From NCBI GenBank assembly GCA_002413355.1, contig DHWV01000038.1:872-35275 (forward strand): a stretch of DNA of 34,404 nucleotides. The letters are read 5' to 3'. The position numbers and the translations under genes were made by a program. Each line of letters opens with the position of its first letter. The stretch's first letter is position 1. Source of the DNA: Desulfobulbaceae bacterium UBA5173 (GTDB lineage: Bacteria > Desulfobacterota > Desulfobulbia > Desulfobulbales > Desulfobulbaceae). Below the pieces are notes generated by a model, which made no database searches, was not told where the DNA came from, and saw nothing but the letters and a program-made list of their open reading frames with translations. Below, piece by piece: positions 16,311 to 24,877 of the stretch.

Positions 16311-16535
16311 ATGCAGTTTGATGCCTACAAATACTATGGCGGATTCGAGGAGGCCGCAGCAGCAGCCCGTTCCCGTGATTCTCTTCTGGCCATTCAGACG
16401 GAACTGTTTCTGTGCGCAAGAGCCTGTCGGCACGTAGACGACGCGGACGCGCTGCTTGAGGCGTGGAGAGAACTCCATCCTCTTTTTGTGAAATTCGCAG
16501 ACAGGTCAGCACCGTCGTGTACCCCCTCTCGCTGA
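16311..16535 (+). CDS. Small hypothetical protein upstream of the SirC-like gene
   Basis: A short frame starting at ATG 16311 encodes 74 residues, Ala- and Leu-rich and probably helical (FEEAAAAARSRDSLLAIQTE). Its stop at 16535 lies 19 bases inside the SirC-like gene if that gene starts at GTG 16517. The frame is open further 5' into gatC, but sequence there looks like a shadow. No ribosome-binding site is clear and no family is recognised. It may be a real coupled small gene or only an open frame. Confidence 0.4.
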   Translation: MQFDAYKYYGGFEEAAAAARSRDSLLAIQTELFLCARACRHVDDADALLEAWRELHPLFVKFADRSAPSCTPSR

Positions 16536-17209
16536 ACATCCACGGCCAGCTCTGCGTGATTGTCGGTGGCGGCAACGTGGCAGAGCGCAAAGTTTTCTCC
16601 CTGCTGGAGGCTGGCGCAACCGTCAGACTGATCAGTCCGCAGCTCACGGAAAAGCTGCATGAGCTGGCCGCTGCCGGGCAGATTGACTGGCAGAACCGCC
16701 GCTTTCAGCACGGCGATTTGACTGCTGCGCTGCTGGTCTTTGCGGCCACGGACAGTGCTGCGGTCAACGCGGCTGTGGCGCAGGAGGCGGCGGCAGCGGG
16801 CAAATTAGTCAACGTGGCTGACGCGCCGGAGCTGTGCAGCTTTCAGGTGCCGGCAGTGGTGCATCAGGGCGATCTCAGCATTGCGATCTCGACCAACGGC
16901 AAAAGCCCGGCCTTGTCCGCCCGGATCAGAAAAGAGCTGGAAGCTGGATACGGCCCGGAATACGCCGTGCTGCTCGACCTGCTGGGCCGCATCCGTGAGC
17001 GGACGCTGGCCGGGACAGCCGACAGCTCGGCGCGAAGAAATCTGTTTGAGAATCTCCTGCATGAGGATATACTCCTTTGGATGCGAAACGGCCAATGGGA
17101 GTTGGTGCGCGGTCATCTGGGCAGCGTCCTGGGCATGGATGCGGAGCTGCGACAGGAAGCATCCGCCTGGCTCGAACGGGTAAAGGACGGCCAGATCATA
17201 CCTGCATAG
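16517..17209 (+). CDS. Precorrin-2 dehydrogenase / sirohydrochlorin ferrochelatase family (SirC/CysG-N-like)
   Basis: This protein of about 230 residues matches the N-terminal Met8p/CysG-type dehydrogenase that oxidises precorrin-2 to sirohydrochlorin with NAD+, the step before siroheme or alternative heme synthesis. Family similarity starts at VYPLSLNIHGQ, so GTG 16517 is chosen; another GTG at 16463 would add 18 non-conserved residues. The Rossmann loop CVIVGGGNVAERK comes first, and ISTNGKSPALSARIRKELE is the dimerisation/active-site stretch typical of the family. No methyltransferase domain is fused. Its position near dsrAB and upstream of ccsA/hemA suggests it feeds siroheme for DsrAB (inference). 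The last codons run into a 23-bp-period tandem array. Confidence 0.9.
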   Translation: MYPLSLNIHGQLCVIVGGGNVAERKVFSLLEAGATVRLISPQLTEKLHELAAAGQIDWQNRRFQHGDLTAALLVFAATDSAAVNAAVAQEAAAAGKLVNVADAPELCSFQVPAVVHQGDLSIAISTNGKSPALSARIRKELEAGYGPEYAVLLDLLGRIRERTLAGTADSSARRNLFENLLHEDILLWMRNGQWELVRGHLGSVLGMDAELRQEASAWLERVKDGQIIPA

Positions 17210-17352
17210 TCGAACAGACCATGCAGGCATGGCAGTTGGGAGCATGCAGGCATGGCCAAACAGAGTATGCCTGCATAGTCAAACAGAGTATGCAGGCATG
17301 GCAGTTGGGAGTATGCCTGCATGGTCGGAATGAGTATGCAGGCATGGTCTCC
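17198..17352. repeat. 23-bp-period tandem array with alternating palindromic cores
   Basis: Seven units begin at 17198, 17221, 17244, 17267, 17290, 17313 and 17336, exactly 23 bases apart; the last is partial. Each begins with the core ATGCAGGCAT or its reverse complement ATGCCTGCAT (the first unit is degenerate), and the core is followed by variants of AGTCAAACAGAGT or GGCAGTTGGGAG. Neighbouring units often flip core orientation. The array overlaps the last codons of the SirC-like gene and ends about 30 bases before ccsA. The period is not a multiple of three, so it is not a peptide repeat. Confidence 0.85.
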
Positions 17353-17380
17353 GTGATCTGGCCTGCAAGGAATCTGCGCG

Positions 17381-18184
17381 ATGAGCCATCTGCTCTTTCA
17401 ACTCAGCCTTGCGGCCTATCTCGCCGCAGCGGCGATCTACACCGTCTTCTTTATCAGCCAGAAGAAAGCCCTGCACGCGGCAGCCCGCGTCATCTTCTGC
17501 GCCGCTGTCGGGCTGCATACAGTCAACATCGCCGCCCGCTATGTGGAGGCGAAGCACACGCCAATCACCAGCATCCACGAGATCATCACCTTCTTCGCTT
17601 GGTCGCTGTCCTGCGGCTATCTTTCCTTCCGCTGGCGGTATGCGGTGAAGAACTTCGGCAGCTTTGCCGTGCTGCTGATCACCATGTTGATGCTCACCGC
17701 CGCCGCCGCTCCGCAGACCATTCTGCCCCTGCCGCCAGAGTTGCGCACGTGGCTGCTGCCGGTTCATGCCTCGATTTCAATCATTGCCTACGCCTTTCTC
17801 TCACTTGCGGCTATCGGCAGCCTGATGTACTTGATTCAGGAACGGCAGCTCAAGCGGAAACGCTTTGGTTTCTTCTATCACCGCCTGCCCTCGCTCGATG
17901 CCTTGGATAGCCTCAACCAGCACTGCATCGGCATCGGCTTTCTCCTGATGACCTTGGGCATGAGCATCGGCACGGTCTGGGCCTTTCAGCTTGGCGGGCA
18001 CCGGGGCTTGGGCTGGCACAGCAAGATCATCAGCGCGATGATCACCTGGTTGCTCTACGCCGGACTGATGCACCACCGCTTCATCAAGGGCTGGCGGGGC
18101 AGACAAGCCGCCCTGCTCACGGTGCTGGCCTTTGCCGCCATTCTGCTGACCTTGTTCTTGCTGCTGATCCAAGGAGGGAACTGA
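17381..18184 (+). CDS. Cytochrome c biogenesis protein CcsA / HemX-like membrane protein
   Basis: This 267-residue inner-membrane protein has about eight hydrophobic helices and belongs to the CcsA/HemX family of the heme-handling superfamily. The histidines at VGLHTVN, SIHEII, PVHASISI and GWHSKI are in the positions expected for heme-ligating residues. HemX-type members sit next to hemA in many genomes and are thought to act in heme delivery or to control glutamyl-tRNA reductase; CcsA-type members work with CcsB in system II cytochrome c maturation. The tryptophan-rich WWD loop is not obvious, so the HemX-like role is more likely. hemA begins one base after its stop, indicating a shared transcript. 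Confidence 0.85.
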   Translation: MSHLLFQLSLAAYLAAAAIYTVFFISQKKALHAAARVIFCAAVGLHTVNIAARYVEAKHTPITSIHEIITFFAWSLSCGYLSFRWRYAVKNFGSFAVLLITMLMLTAAAAPQTILPLPPELRTWLLPVHASISIIAYAFLSLAAIGSLMYLIQERQLKRKRFGFFYHRLPSLDALDSLNQHCIGIGFLLMTLGMSIGTVWAFQLGGHRGLGWHSKIISAMITWLLYAGLMHHRFIKGWRGRQAALLTVLAFAAILLTLFLLLIQGGN

Positions 18185-18185
18185 G

Positions 18186-19481
18186 ATGGCGCATGAATCC
18201 ATCGTCCTCCTTGGTGTGAACCACAAAAAAACGCCGCTGGAAATCCGCGAGAAGCTGGCCTTGAACGGCTACGAGGAGCCGCTCAACCGCCTGCGCTCGC
18301 TGCGCGGCCTCAAGGAATATCATCTGCTTTCGACCTGCAACCGGGTGGAAGTGCTCTTCGCCTGCGAGGAGCCGGAGCAGATGCGGGCTGAGGTGCTGGA
18401 CTTGCTCTTTGCAGGCCGGGTCAGCCAGGAACAGCTGGAACGCTGCATCTACACCCACTGTGGCAGCGAGGCGGTGCGGCATCTCTTCACTGTCGCGGCC
18501 AGCTTGGATTCAATGATTGTCGGCGAGGCGCAGATACTCGGCCAGCTCAAGGAGGCCTACCGCCATGCCTCGGAGCTGAAGACCGCCGGGCTGATCCTCA
18601 ACCGGCTCCTGCACAAAGCCTTCTCTACGGCCAAGCGGGTGCGGACAGAAACCCGCATCGGCGCGAGCGCAGTCTCGATTTCCTATGCCGCTGTGGAGCT
18701 GGGCCGGAAAATCTTCGGCGACCTCAACGGCAAGCGGGCCATGCTCGTCGGCGCAGGCGAGATGGCCGAGCTGGCTGCCGAGCATCTGGTCGGCCAAGGC
18801 ATTGCTGAAGTGGTGGTGGTCAACCGCACCTTGGAACGGGCTGTAAACCTTGCCGCCCGATTCAAGGGACGCGCTGTTGGGCTGGATGAGCTGGTTGAGC
18901 AGCTGGCCGAGACGGATATTCTCATCAGCTCCACGGGCGCGACCGGTCTTGTTCTCCATAAGCAGGACGTGGCCTCGATCATGCCGCTCCGCCGCAACCG
19001 CCCGCTCTTCCTCATCGACATCGCCGTGCCGCGTGACCTTGACCCGGAAATCAACACCCTGGACAACGTCTATCTTTATGATATAGACGACCTGAACAAC
19101 GTGGTCGAGATGAACCGGGAGCAGCGCGATAAAGAGGCGATCAAGGCCCGGCGCATTGTCGAGGAGGAGACGCTGAAGTTCATGCGCTGGCTGGAAACGA
19201 TGGAGGTCACGCCGACCATTGTTGAGCTGCACGCGGTGGCTGAATCCATTTGCCGGGCTGAATTGGACAAAACGCTATCCCGCCTCAGCAGCTTGGGGGA
19301 CAAGGAACGGCAGGCCATCGAGCGGATGGCTTCAGCGATTACGGCAAAGATGCTCCATCATCCTCTGCACTATCTCAAGTCTGAGCACATCTGCGCTGAC
19401 CGGCAGGAGCGGATAGCTGTGGTACGTAGCCTCTTTCAACTCAGCGGCGAAAACGGCGCAGCTGATGAACCGGCCGCATGA
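18186..19481 (+). CDS. hemA: Glutamyl-tRNA reductase
   Basis: The 431-residue protein makes glutamate-1-semialdehyde from Glu-tRNA with NADPH, the first committed step of tetrapyrrole synthesis by the C5 route. The catalytic cysteine is C51 in LSTCNRVEV; the VNHKKTPLEIREK opening, SLDSMIVGEAQILGQLKEAY and the nucleotide-binding VGAGEMAELAAEHL are all typical. AAGGAGGGAACTGAG precedes the ATG. Its last four bases (ATGA) are the start of the next gene, so translation is coupled. It will supply heme and, with the SirC-like enzyme, siroheme. Confidence 0.97.
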   Translation: MAHESIVLLGVNHKKTPLEIREKLALNGYEEPLNRLRSLRGLKEYHLLSTCNRVEVLFACEEPEQMRAEVLDLLFAGRVSQEQLERCIYTHCGSEAVRHLFTVAASLDSMIVGEAQILGQLKEAYRHASELKTAGLILNRLLHKAFSTAKRVRTETRIGASAVSISYAAVELGRKIFGDLNGKRAMLVGAGEMAELAAEHLVGQGIAEVVVVNRTLERAVNLAARFKGRAVGLDELVEQLAETDILISSTGATGLVLHKQDVASIMPLRRNRPLFLIDIAVPRDLDPEINTLDNVYLYDIDDLNNVVEMNREQRDKEAIKARRIVEEETLKFMRWLETMEVTPTIVELHAVAESICRAELDKTLSRLSSLGDKERQAIERMASAITAKMLHHPLHYLKSEHICADRQERIAVVRSLFQLSGENGAADEPAA

Positions 19482-20005
19482 CTCCGGCGGAACGCACTCT
19501 ACTGATTGAGGATGAGCTGGTTCTGCTGGCTGATTCCGGCGAGCTGCCGGAAGTGGCGTATCATGCCGCCCTCTGGCATCTTTGCGGCGATTTGTATGGC
19601 CCGCGCCTGACGCTGACTGAAGCGGAACGGCAGCAACTCCAGGACGAGGTTCTGCGCCGCTGGGAGCGAATCATCCTCCGCGACCTCACTCCGGCTTTCC
19701 GTGACCGCCGCATCTGGCGCGGCCCGCAGCGCAGCATTTGCAACTGGGCGCGGTATTGCACCTTCTGCCGGAGAATTGGGCGGCAGCCGGACGAGTCGTT
19801 CCGCAAGCGTGCTGCCGAAGCCTTGCTGGCCTATCTCAGGCAGGAATGCGATGAGCTGCGCAACGGGGCGCGGCAGTGCAGCTCGGTCAACTGCGCCTGC
19901 GAGGAGCTGCTTGACTTTGCTCGGCAGCTTGGTGTGCGGCAGGAGCTACCGGAAAGCATGAAGCCGCCGCATTGCTGTTCCAACTATCCGCCGGAGAAGC
20001 CATGA
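19478..20005 (+). CDS. Hypothetical cysteine-containing protein, coupled to hemA
   Basis: The 175-residue product is not recognised. It is soluble, helical and acidic in its first third (LIEDELVLLADSGELPEVAYHAALWHL), then basic, with two cysteine groups: CNWARYCTFCRR in the middle and CSSVNCACEELL near the end. The spacing C-x6-C-x2-C and C-x4-C-x-C could bind a metal or an Fe-S cluster, which is only an inference. Its ATG overlaps the hemA stop by four bases, and its own stop overlaps the start of the next gene by four bases, so it belongs to the same translationally coupled run. Confidence 0.8.
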   Translation: MTPAERTLLIEDELVLLADSGELPEVAYHAALWHLCGDLYGPRLTLTEAERQQLQDEVLRRWERIILRDLTPAFRDRRIWRGPQRSICNWARYCTFCRRIGRQPDESFRKRAAEALLAYLRQECDELRNGARQCSSVNCACEELLDFARQLGVRQELPESMKPPHCCSNYPPEKP

Positions 20006-21249
20006 ACCGCCGCACCTTTCTCAAGCACGGTACCGCCGCCTTGGCCGCCGCCGCCTTCCCTAAACTGGCGCGGGCGAAATCCAAGCCTACAATCAAAGTG
20101 GTTGGCACCCATGTCACGTTACTGGAGCCAATCCGGCAGCGTGCCGAGCGCGATCTGGGCATTGCCATTGAATTCCACCCGGCTGGCGACGCAGAAGCAC
20201 TACTCAAGGCTTCCACTGATCCGAGCAGCTTCGATCTCTATGAGCAGTGGTCGAACAGCATCAAAGTGCTGTGGCAGGCCAAGACCATTCAGCCGATAGA
20301 CACCCGCAGACTGACGTACTGGCCGGAAATCAACAACCTGAGCAAGACAGGCCGCATCTCGGACAAGGCTCGGCTGGGCTTGGGCGACGCGCCTTGTAAC
20401 TTGCTCTTTGTCCAGCCGGACGGCACCTTAAACTGCACGCCGACGGAGGAAGTCAGCTTCCTGCCTTATGTGCATAATGTTGACTCCTTTGGCTACAACA
20501 GCGCGATTGTGCCGCAGGGCGTGCCATATGCAACCGAAAGCTGGGCCTGGCTTCTGGATGAACGCTGGCACGGCAAGGTGGCCATTGTCAATTCGCCGGA
20601 GATCGGCCTATTCGATCTCGCCTTGGCGGTGCAGGCCAAAGGGCTGATGCAGTTCAAGGACATGGGCAACATGAGCCGCGAGGAAGTGGACGCGCTCTTC
20701 AATATTCTCATCCTGCACAAAAGGGACGGCCATTTCCGGGGCGTATGGACATCTGTACCGCATTCGGTGGAGCTGATGGCCTCCGGCGAAGTGGTGATCC
20801 AGAGCATGTTCTCGCCTGGGGTGAGCGCACTCAACGGCATGGGCATTCCCTGCATCTATGCCGCGCCCAAGGAAGGCTACCGCGCTTGGCACGGGGTGAT
20901 GTGTCTGTCTAAAGAATGCGTCGGCGAACGACAGGAGGCGGCCTACGCCTTCATGAACTGGTGGCTCTCTGGCTGGCCGGGAGCCTTCATCGCCCGCCAA
21001 GGCTATTACATTTCCAACCCGCAGCGGTCGCGGCCTTTCATGTCCAAGGCGGAATGGGACTACTGGTATGAGGGCAAGCCTGCCGCTGAGCCGCTGCAAG
21101 GCACGGACGGACGCATTTCTGTAGAGCCGGGCAGCGTCCGCACCGGCGGCTCTTACACCAAGCGCTTTGAGAACATCGCTGTCTGGAACACGGTCATGGA
21201 CACCTATGAATACACCCTGACCAAGTGGAACGAATTCGTGCTGGCATAG
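20002..21249 (+). CDS. Tat-exported extracellular solute-binding protein, PotD-like
   Basis: The 415-residue product starts with a twin-arginine signal (NRRTFLKHGTAALAAAAFP, ending near ARA at residue 25), so it is probably exported folded to the periplasm. The rest has the bilobal layout of bacterial solute-binding proteins of the family 1/PotD class: TIKVVGTHVTLLEP, FDLYEQWSNSIKVLW, the hinge segment PYVHNVDSFGYNSAIVP and WLLDERWHGKVAIVNSP. The ATG at 20002 has GGAG 7 bases before it. No ABC permease or ATPase gene is nearby; the next gene is a histidine kinase 11 bases away, so it may be the input subunit of a sensor rather than a transport component. Confidence 0.85.
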   Translation: MNRRTFLKHGTAALAAAAFPKLARAKSKPTIKVVGTHVTLLEPIRQRAERDLGIAIEFHPAGDAEALLKASTDPSSFDLYEQWSNSIKVLWQAKTIQPIDTRRLTYWPEINNLSKTGRISDKARLGLGDAPCNLLFVQPDGTLNCTPTEEVSFLPYVHNVDSFGYNSAIVPQGVPYATESWAWLLDERWHGKVAIVNSPEIGLFDLALAVQAKGLMQFKDMGNMSREEVDALFNILILHKRDGHFRGVWTSVPHSVELMASGEVVIQSMFSPGVSALNGMGIPCIYAAPKEGYRAWHGVMCLSKECVGERQEAAYAFMNWWLSGWPGAFIARQGYYISNPQRSRPFMSKAEWDYWYEGKPAAEPLQGTDGRISVEPGSVRTGGSYTKRFENIAVWNTVMDTYEYTLTKWNEFVLA

Positions 21250-21260
21250 GAGGAGAGAAG

Positions 21261-23075
21261 ATGACAGACTGGCTCATGCGCACGCTCGGCTTAAAGCAGC
21301 GCATTTCCTGTGGCTACCTTGTTCCCGGCATAGTGACCTTTGTCATCGCCTTGATCTCCTACGGAGCCTTCAACCGGCTGGCAGTCGATTTCAAGCAGAT
21401 CATTCTCTTCAGCCGTCAGTCTGCGGACAACATGGCCTTTGCCGCCCAGATGGCCGAAATGCAGCGGCTGGCTCTGATTTATATCTACGAAGGGCATGAG
21501 TCGGCAGGAGAGCAGGTCGGTGAGATATACAGCACAATGGCGCGAAACATTGGCCGCAGCCGGGAAAACCTGCATGAGACTCAAGCCGAGGCGGTGCTGG
21601 CCAAGGCGGGAAGGCATCTGGATGCTTATTACGAAGCCTTCAAAGTAGTGCGGCAACAGCGGCTGATTCAGCAGCAGTTAGTCAAAAACGAGTTCCGCGT
21701 CCATGCCACCAGAGCGCAGCATCTGATTGAGGAACTGACCCGGCAAGAAGGAGGAGCCAAGCAGCTCGAATGCACCACGATGCTCAACGCCCTGCTCCAG
21801 GTTGAGAAGAACGCGTACCGCTACTTCGATTCCCTTGACGGCGGCTTTATCAAGGCTGCCTCAGCCAGCATTGAGGAAACCCGTGCCCTGGCCGCCGCTT
21901 TTGGCAGCAAAGAAAAAACGGCAGAGCTGGACGAGGTGCTGAACCGCTATGAAGCCTCCTTTTTGGAGGCGGTGCAGCGCACACGCGGTTATCTCTACCT
22001 GACCAGCGTGGTGATGGCCGCTCAGGCCTATGAAACCATCTACCAGTCGAAAAAGCTCTCCGCCCTGATGCTCCGTGAAACCGAGAGCATTCAGCAGAAC
22101 GTTGCTCAGCATATCAGCTCTAGGCTGCGGCTGATGCTGCTCTGGACGGCACTGCTCCTGCTCTTCATTGTCCTTTTCTCGTACATCATCACCCGGAGCA
22201 TCACCATTCCGCTCCGGCGGCTGACCGACACCTTCAGGCTGCTGGCCGCAGGTTCGGCTGAGGCGGAGATTCCTTCCTATCAGCTTCAGGATGAGCTGGG
22301 CGACTTGACCAAGGCCGCCGCCTCGTTCAAAGAAAAGAACATTGAGCTGCGGACCAGCAAAAAGGAGCTGGAACGGTCGAACGACGAGCTGGAGCAATTC
22401 GTCTATACGGTCTCCCATGATCTCAAGTCGCCGATAGTCACCAGCATGGGCTTCATCGGCATTATCCGCAAGCTGGCGGCGCAGGGCAAGGCCGAGCAGT
22501 CTCTTGGCATGTTGGAAAAGGTGGTGAAGGCCAATGAGCGGATGAGCCAATTGATCAACGATCTGCTGGAACTAAGCCGGGTTGGGCGGATTGACATGGA
22601 CAAAAAGCCACTCGACCTGAACGGCCTGCTGGCCGATTTCGCCCGCAGCCAAGCCGAGCGGCTGAAGGCGGCCGACTTCACCTTGATCATTGAGCCGGGA
22701 ATGCCGGTGCTGTTCGCCAACGAAAGCCGCACCCTGCAAGTATTTGAGAATATTCTTTCCAACGCCCTGAAATACGTGCGCAACGACAAGGAAGGTCGCC
22801 GCCTGCACATCAGTGCGTCCGAGGACGAGCAGTGGCACCATATCCGCTGCACGGACAACGGGCCGGGCATCCCAGAGGAATATCGGGAAAAAGTCTTTGG
22901 TCTGTTCTATCGGCTGGATGTCAATATCGAAGGAACAGGTATTGGCTTGGCCGTGGCCAAAAAGATCATGAAGTTCCACGGCGGCGACATTCGGGCGGAA
23001 GCTGCGCCGGACGGAGGCGCGGTGTTTCATCTCACCTTCCCGAAGAGCGCAGACACACCGCGCCCTGTAGGCTGA
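21261..23075 (+). CDS. Membrane sensor histidine kinase with HAMP domain
   Basis: The 604-residue kinase has a first transmembrane helix (about residues 17-36), a periplasmic helical sensor of about 250 residues, a second helix (291-310), HAMP (311-363), a coiled coil, a dimerisation domain with phosphoacceptor H386 (VSHDLKSP) and a HATPase_c domain with NILSNALKYV, DNGPGIPEEYREKVFGLFYR and GTGIGLAVAKKIM. AGGAGAGAAG precedes the ATG. It is in one unit with the preceding solute-binding protein, which suggests that a ligand-bound periplasmic protein feeds this sensor. No response regulator gene is adjacent. The HATPase is phytochrome-kinase-like (no receiver or PAS domain). Confidence 0.92.
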   Translation: MTDWLMRTLGLKQRISCGYLVPGIVTFVIALISYGAFNRLAVDFKQIILFSRQSADNMAFAAQMAEMQRLALIYIYEGHESAGEQVGEIYSTMARNIGRSRENLHETQAEAVLAKAGRHLDAYYEAFKVVRQQRLIQQQLVKNEFRVHATRAQHLIEELTRQEGGAKQLECTTMLNALLQVEKNAYRYFDSLDGGFIKAASASIEETRALAAAFGSKEKTAELDEVLNRYEASFLEAVQRTRGYLYLTSVVMAAQAYETIYQSKKLSALMLRETESIQQNVAQHISSRLRLMLLWTALLLLFIVLFSYIITRSITIPLRRLTDTFRLLAAGSAEAEIPSYQLQDELGDLTKAAASFKEKNIELRTSKKELERSNDELEQFVYTVSHDLKSPIVTSMGFIGIIRKLAAQGKAEQSLGMLEKVVKANERMSQLINDLLELSRVGRIDMDKKPLDLNGLLADFARSQAERLKAADFTLIIEPGMPVLFANESRTLQVFENILSNALKYVRNDKEGRRLHISASEDEQWHHIRCTDNGPGIPEEYREKVFGLFYRLDVNIEGTGIGLAVAKKIMKFHGGDIRAEAAPDGGAVFHLTFPKSADTPRPVG

Positions 23076-23186
23076 ATACTCCGCTTCACCCCACCTGTTT
23101 TTTTTGTGGCAATAACCTGATGTCACGATGACTCGAAGGTGCACACTGTGGACGCGACGGTAGAAAACCATAAGAGGAGAAATACG

Positions 23187-24836
23187 ATGATGAAACGAGC
23201 AAGTTGGCTTTACTGGCTTGGCATTGGCCTTGCTGTCAGCGGCTGTGCGCTGCCTGCCGCTGACAAGAATGAGACCCGCCCGGCGCAGCAGGTTGGCATT
23301 GCTGCGCCGTCTGCCAGAGATGCTCATTTCCGGGAGATGTTCATTGACTGGAAGCTGCACTCACTGCGCAACGATTCCAAGAAGCTGCATGGCTTCCTGC
23401 TGGCCATGCCCAAAGGCGCAGACTTGCACAGTCACCTTTCTGGGGCGGTCACGACTGAACGCCTGATTGAGTGGGGCGCGGAGGACGGTCTCTGCATCAA
23501 CCGCACAACGTGGACAGCCGAGCCGCCGCCATGTAAAGATGACAGTGTTTCGCTTGCCAAGACTAAATCTGATCCTGCGCTGTATCAGAACGTGCTGGCG
23601 GCGTGGTCAATGGCAAACTTTAACGGCCCCCTGCTGGCCGCGCATCAGCATTTCTTTGATGCCTTTGGCAAGTTCGGGGCAGTGATCTCCGAACAGCGGG
23701 GCGATGACGCGCTGGCGGATGTGCTGTCGCTCGCAGGCAGGAATCAGCAGCTCTACATTGAGCTGATGCAGGGCTTTGATTCCAGCACCATCGGCAAGAT
23801 CGCCGCTCAGTATATCAAGCCCGGCGATGCGTGGACAGAAAAGATGCTGCTGGAGAAACGCAAGCAGATCATCGCCGATCCACTTTTTCAGCCTACTCTG
23901 AACAAGGCTGTGGCCAATATGGACAGTGCTGTCCAAGGCGCACGGAAACTGCTCGGCTGTGGCACGGCTGATTCTGATCCCGGCTGCAACGTAGAAGTGC
24001 GCTTCCTCATGTCCGCAAACCGGACCAAAGACCGAGCTTATGTCTTTGCCCAGTGGGTGTATGGCTATGAGCTGACTCAGCAATCGCCGCAGGTGCTAGG
24101 CGTGGAGCTGGTCTCACCGGAGGAGGATGCGAATTCGCTCAAATATTATGACGATGAGATGTTCGCCTTGGATGTGCTGCACCGCTTCAATCAGACGGAT
24201 AAAACAAGGCGGCCTGTTCGCATTGCCCTGCACGCGGGCGAGCTGATTCCCGAAGTGCTGCCGCCAACCCCGGAAGGCCAGCAACATCTCAAGTTTCATA
24301 TCCGTCATGCAGTGGTGCAAGGCCATGCAGAACGGATTGGGCATGGCTGCGATGTGCTCAATGAGGACAGCCCGACCGATTTGCTCAAAACCATGCGGGA
24401 CAAAGACGTGCTGGCGGAAATTTGTTTGACCTCCAATGCCACCCTGTTGGGCAAGACCGGCTATTCGCATCCGGTGAATGTCTATTTGGCCCAAGATGTT
24501 CCGGCATCGCTTTCCACTGATGATGAGGGTATTCTGCGGATAAACATCACCGATGAGTTTATTCGGGCGGTCACACTGCAACAGCTCGGTTACCCGGAAC
24601 TGAAGCAGATGGTGCGTGCTAGCGTGGAGCATAGCTTCCTGCCAGGCGCAAGCCTGTGGAAGCAGGCCAGTCGCTATGATCAAGTGACAGCAGCCTGCGC
24701 TCAGGATGATCTTGGTGCAGAGCATCCTTCCGTTTCCTGCGCCAAGCTGTTGACAGGCAGCGAGCGGGCAGCCATGCAGTGGAAGCTCGAAGGACAACTG
24801 GCGGCCTTTGAAGACAAGGTGGCGCGGCAGCAATAA
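23187..24836 (+). CDS. Adenosine deaminase-family lipoprotein
   Basis: The 549-residue product has a lipoprotein signal with lipobox VSGC (C20), so it is probably anchored in the cell envelope. The mature protein belongs to the metal-dependent adenosine/AMP deaminase superfamily: DLHSHLSG (H81, H83) supplies two zinc ligands, IALHAGE contains the third His and the catalytic Glu, ERIGHGCDV the catalytic His, and LSTDDEG the metal-binding Asp. The ATG at 23187 is chosen since AGAGGAGA precedes it and the signal starts there; an ATG 3 bases later is also possible. A role in extracellular nucleoside scavenging is inferred, and the long insert of over 100 residues distinguishes it from cytoplasmic Add. 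Confidence 0.88.
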   Translation: MMKRASWLYWLGIGLAVSGCALPAADKNETRPAQQVGIAAPSARDAHFREMFIDWKLHSLRNDSKKLHGFLLAMPKGADLHSHLSGAVTTERLIEWGAEDGLCINRTTWTAEPPPCKDDSVSLAKTKSDPALYQNVLAAWSMANFNGPLLAAHQHFFDAFGKFGAVISEQRGDDALADVLSLAGRNQQLYIELMQGFDSSTIGKIAAQYIKPGDAWTEKMLLEKRKQIIADPLFQPTLNKAVANMDSAVQGARKLLGCGTADSDPGCNVEVRFLMSANRTKDRAYVFAQWVYGYELTQQSPQVLGVELVSPEEDANSLKYYDDEMFALDVLHRFNQTDKTRRPVRIALHAGELIPEVLPPTPEGQQHLKFHIRHAVVQGHAERIGHGCDVLNEDSPTDLLKTMRDKDVLAEICLTSNATLLGKTGYSHPVNVYLAQDVPASLSTDDEGILRINITDEFIRAVTLQQLGYPELKQMVRASVEHSFLPGASLWKQASRYDQVTAACAQDDLGAEHPSVSCAKLLTGSERAAMQWKLEGQLAAFEDKVARQQ

Positions 24837-24877
24837 CTACCCTGCGATGCAATATAATTTCTACCAAGGAGAACCAA

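Noticed and set aside
17198..17352. CRISPR array
   Set aside because: The units are contiguous, with no unique spacers of constant length, and the repeated core alternates in orientation.
17077..17910. 277-codon frame reading through the 23-bp array, with repeated MQAWQLG peptides
   Set aside because: The period of 23 is not a multiple of three, the frame starts inside the SirC-like gene and overlaps ccsA, and no ribosome-binding site supports it.
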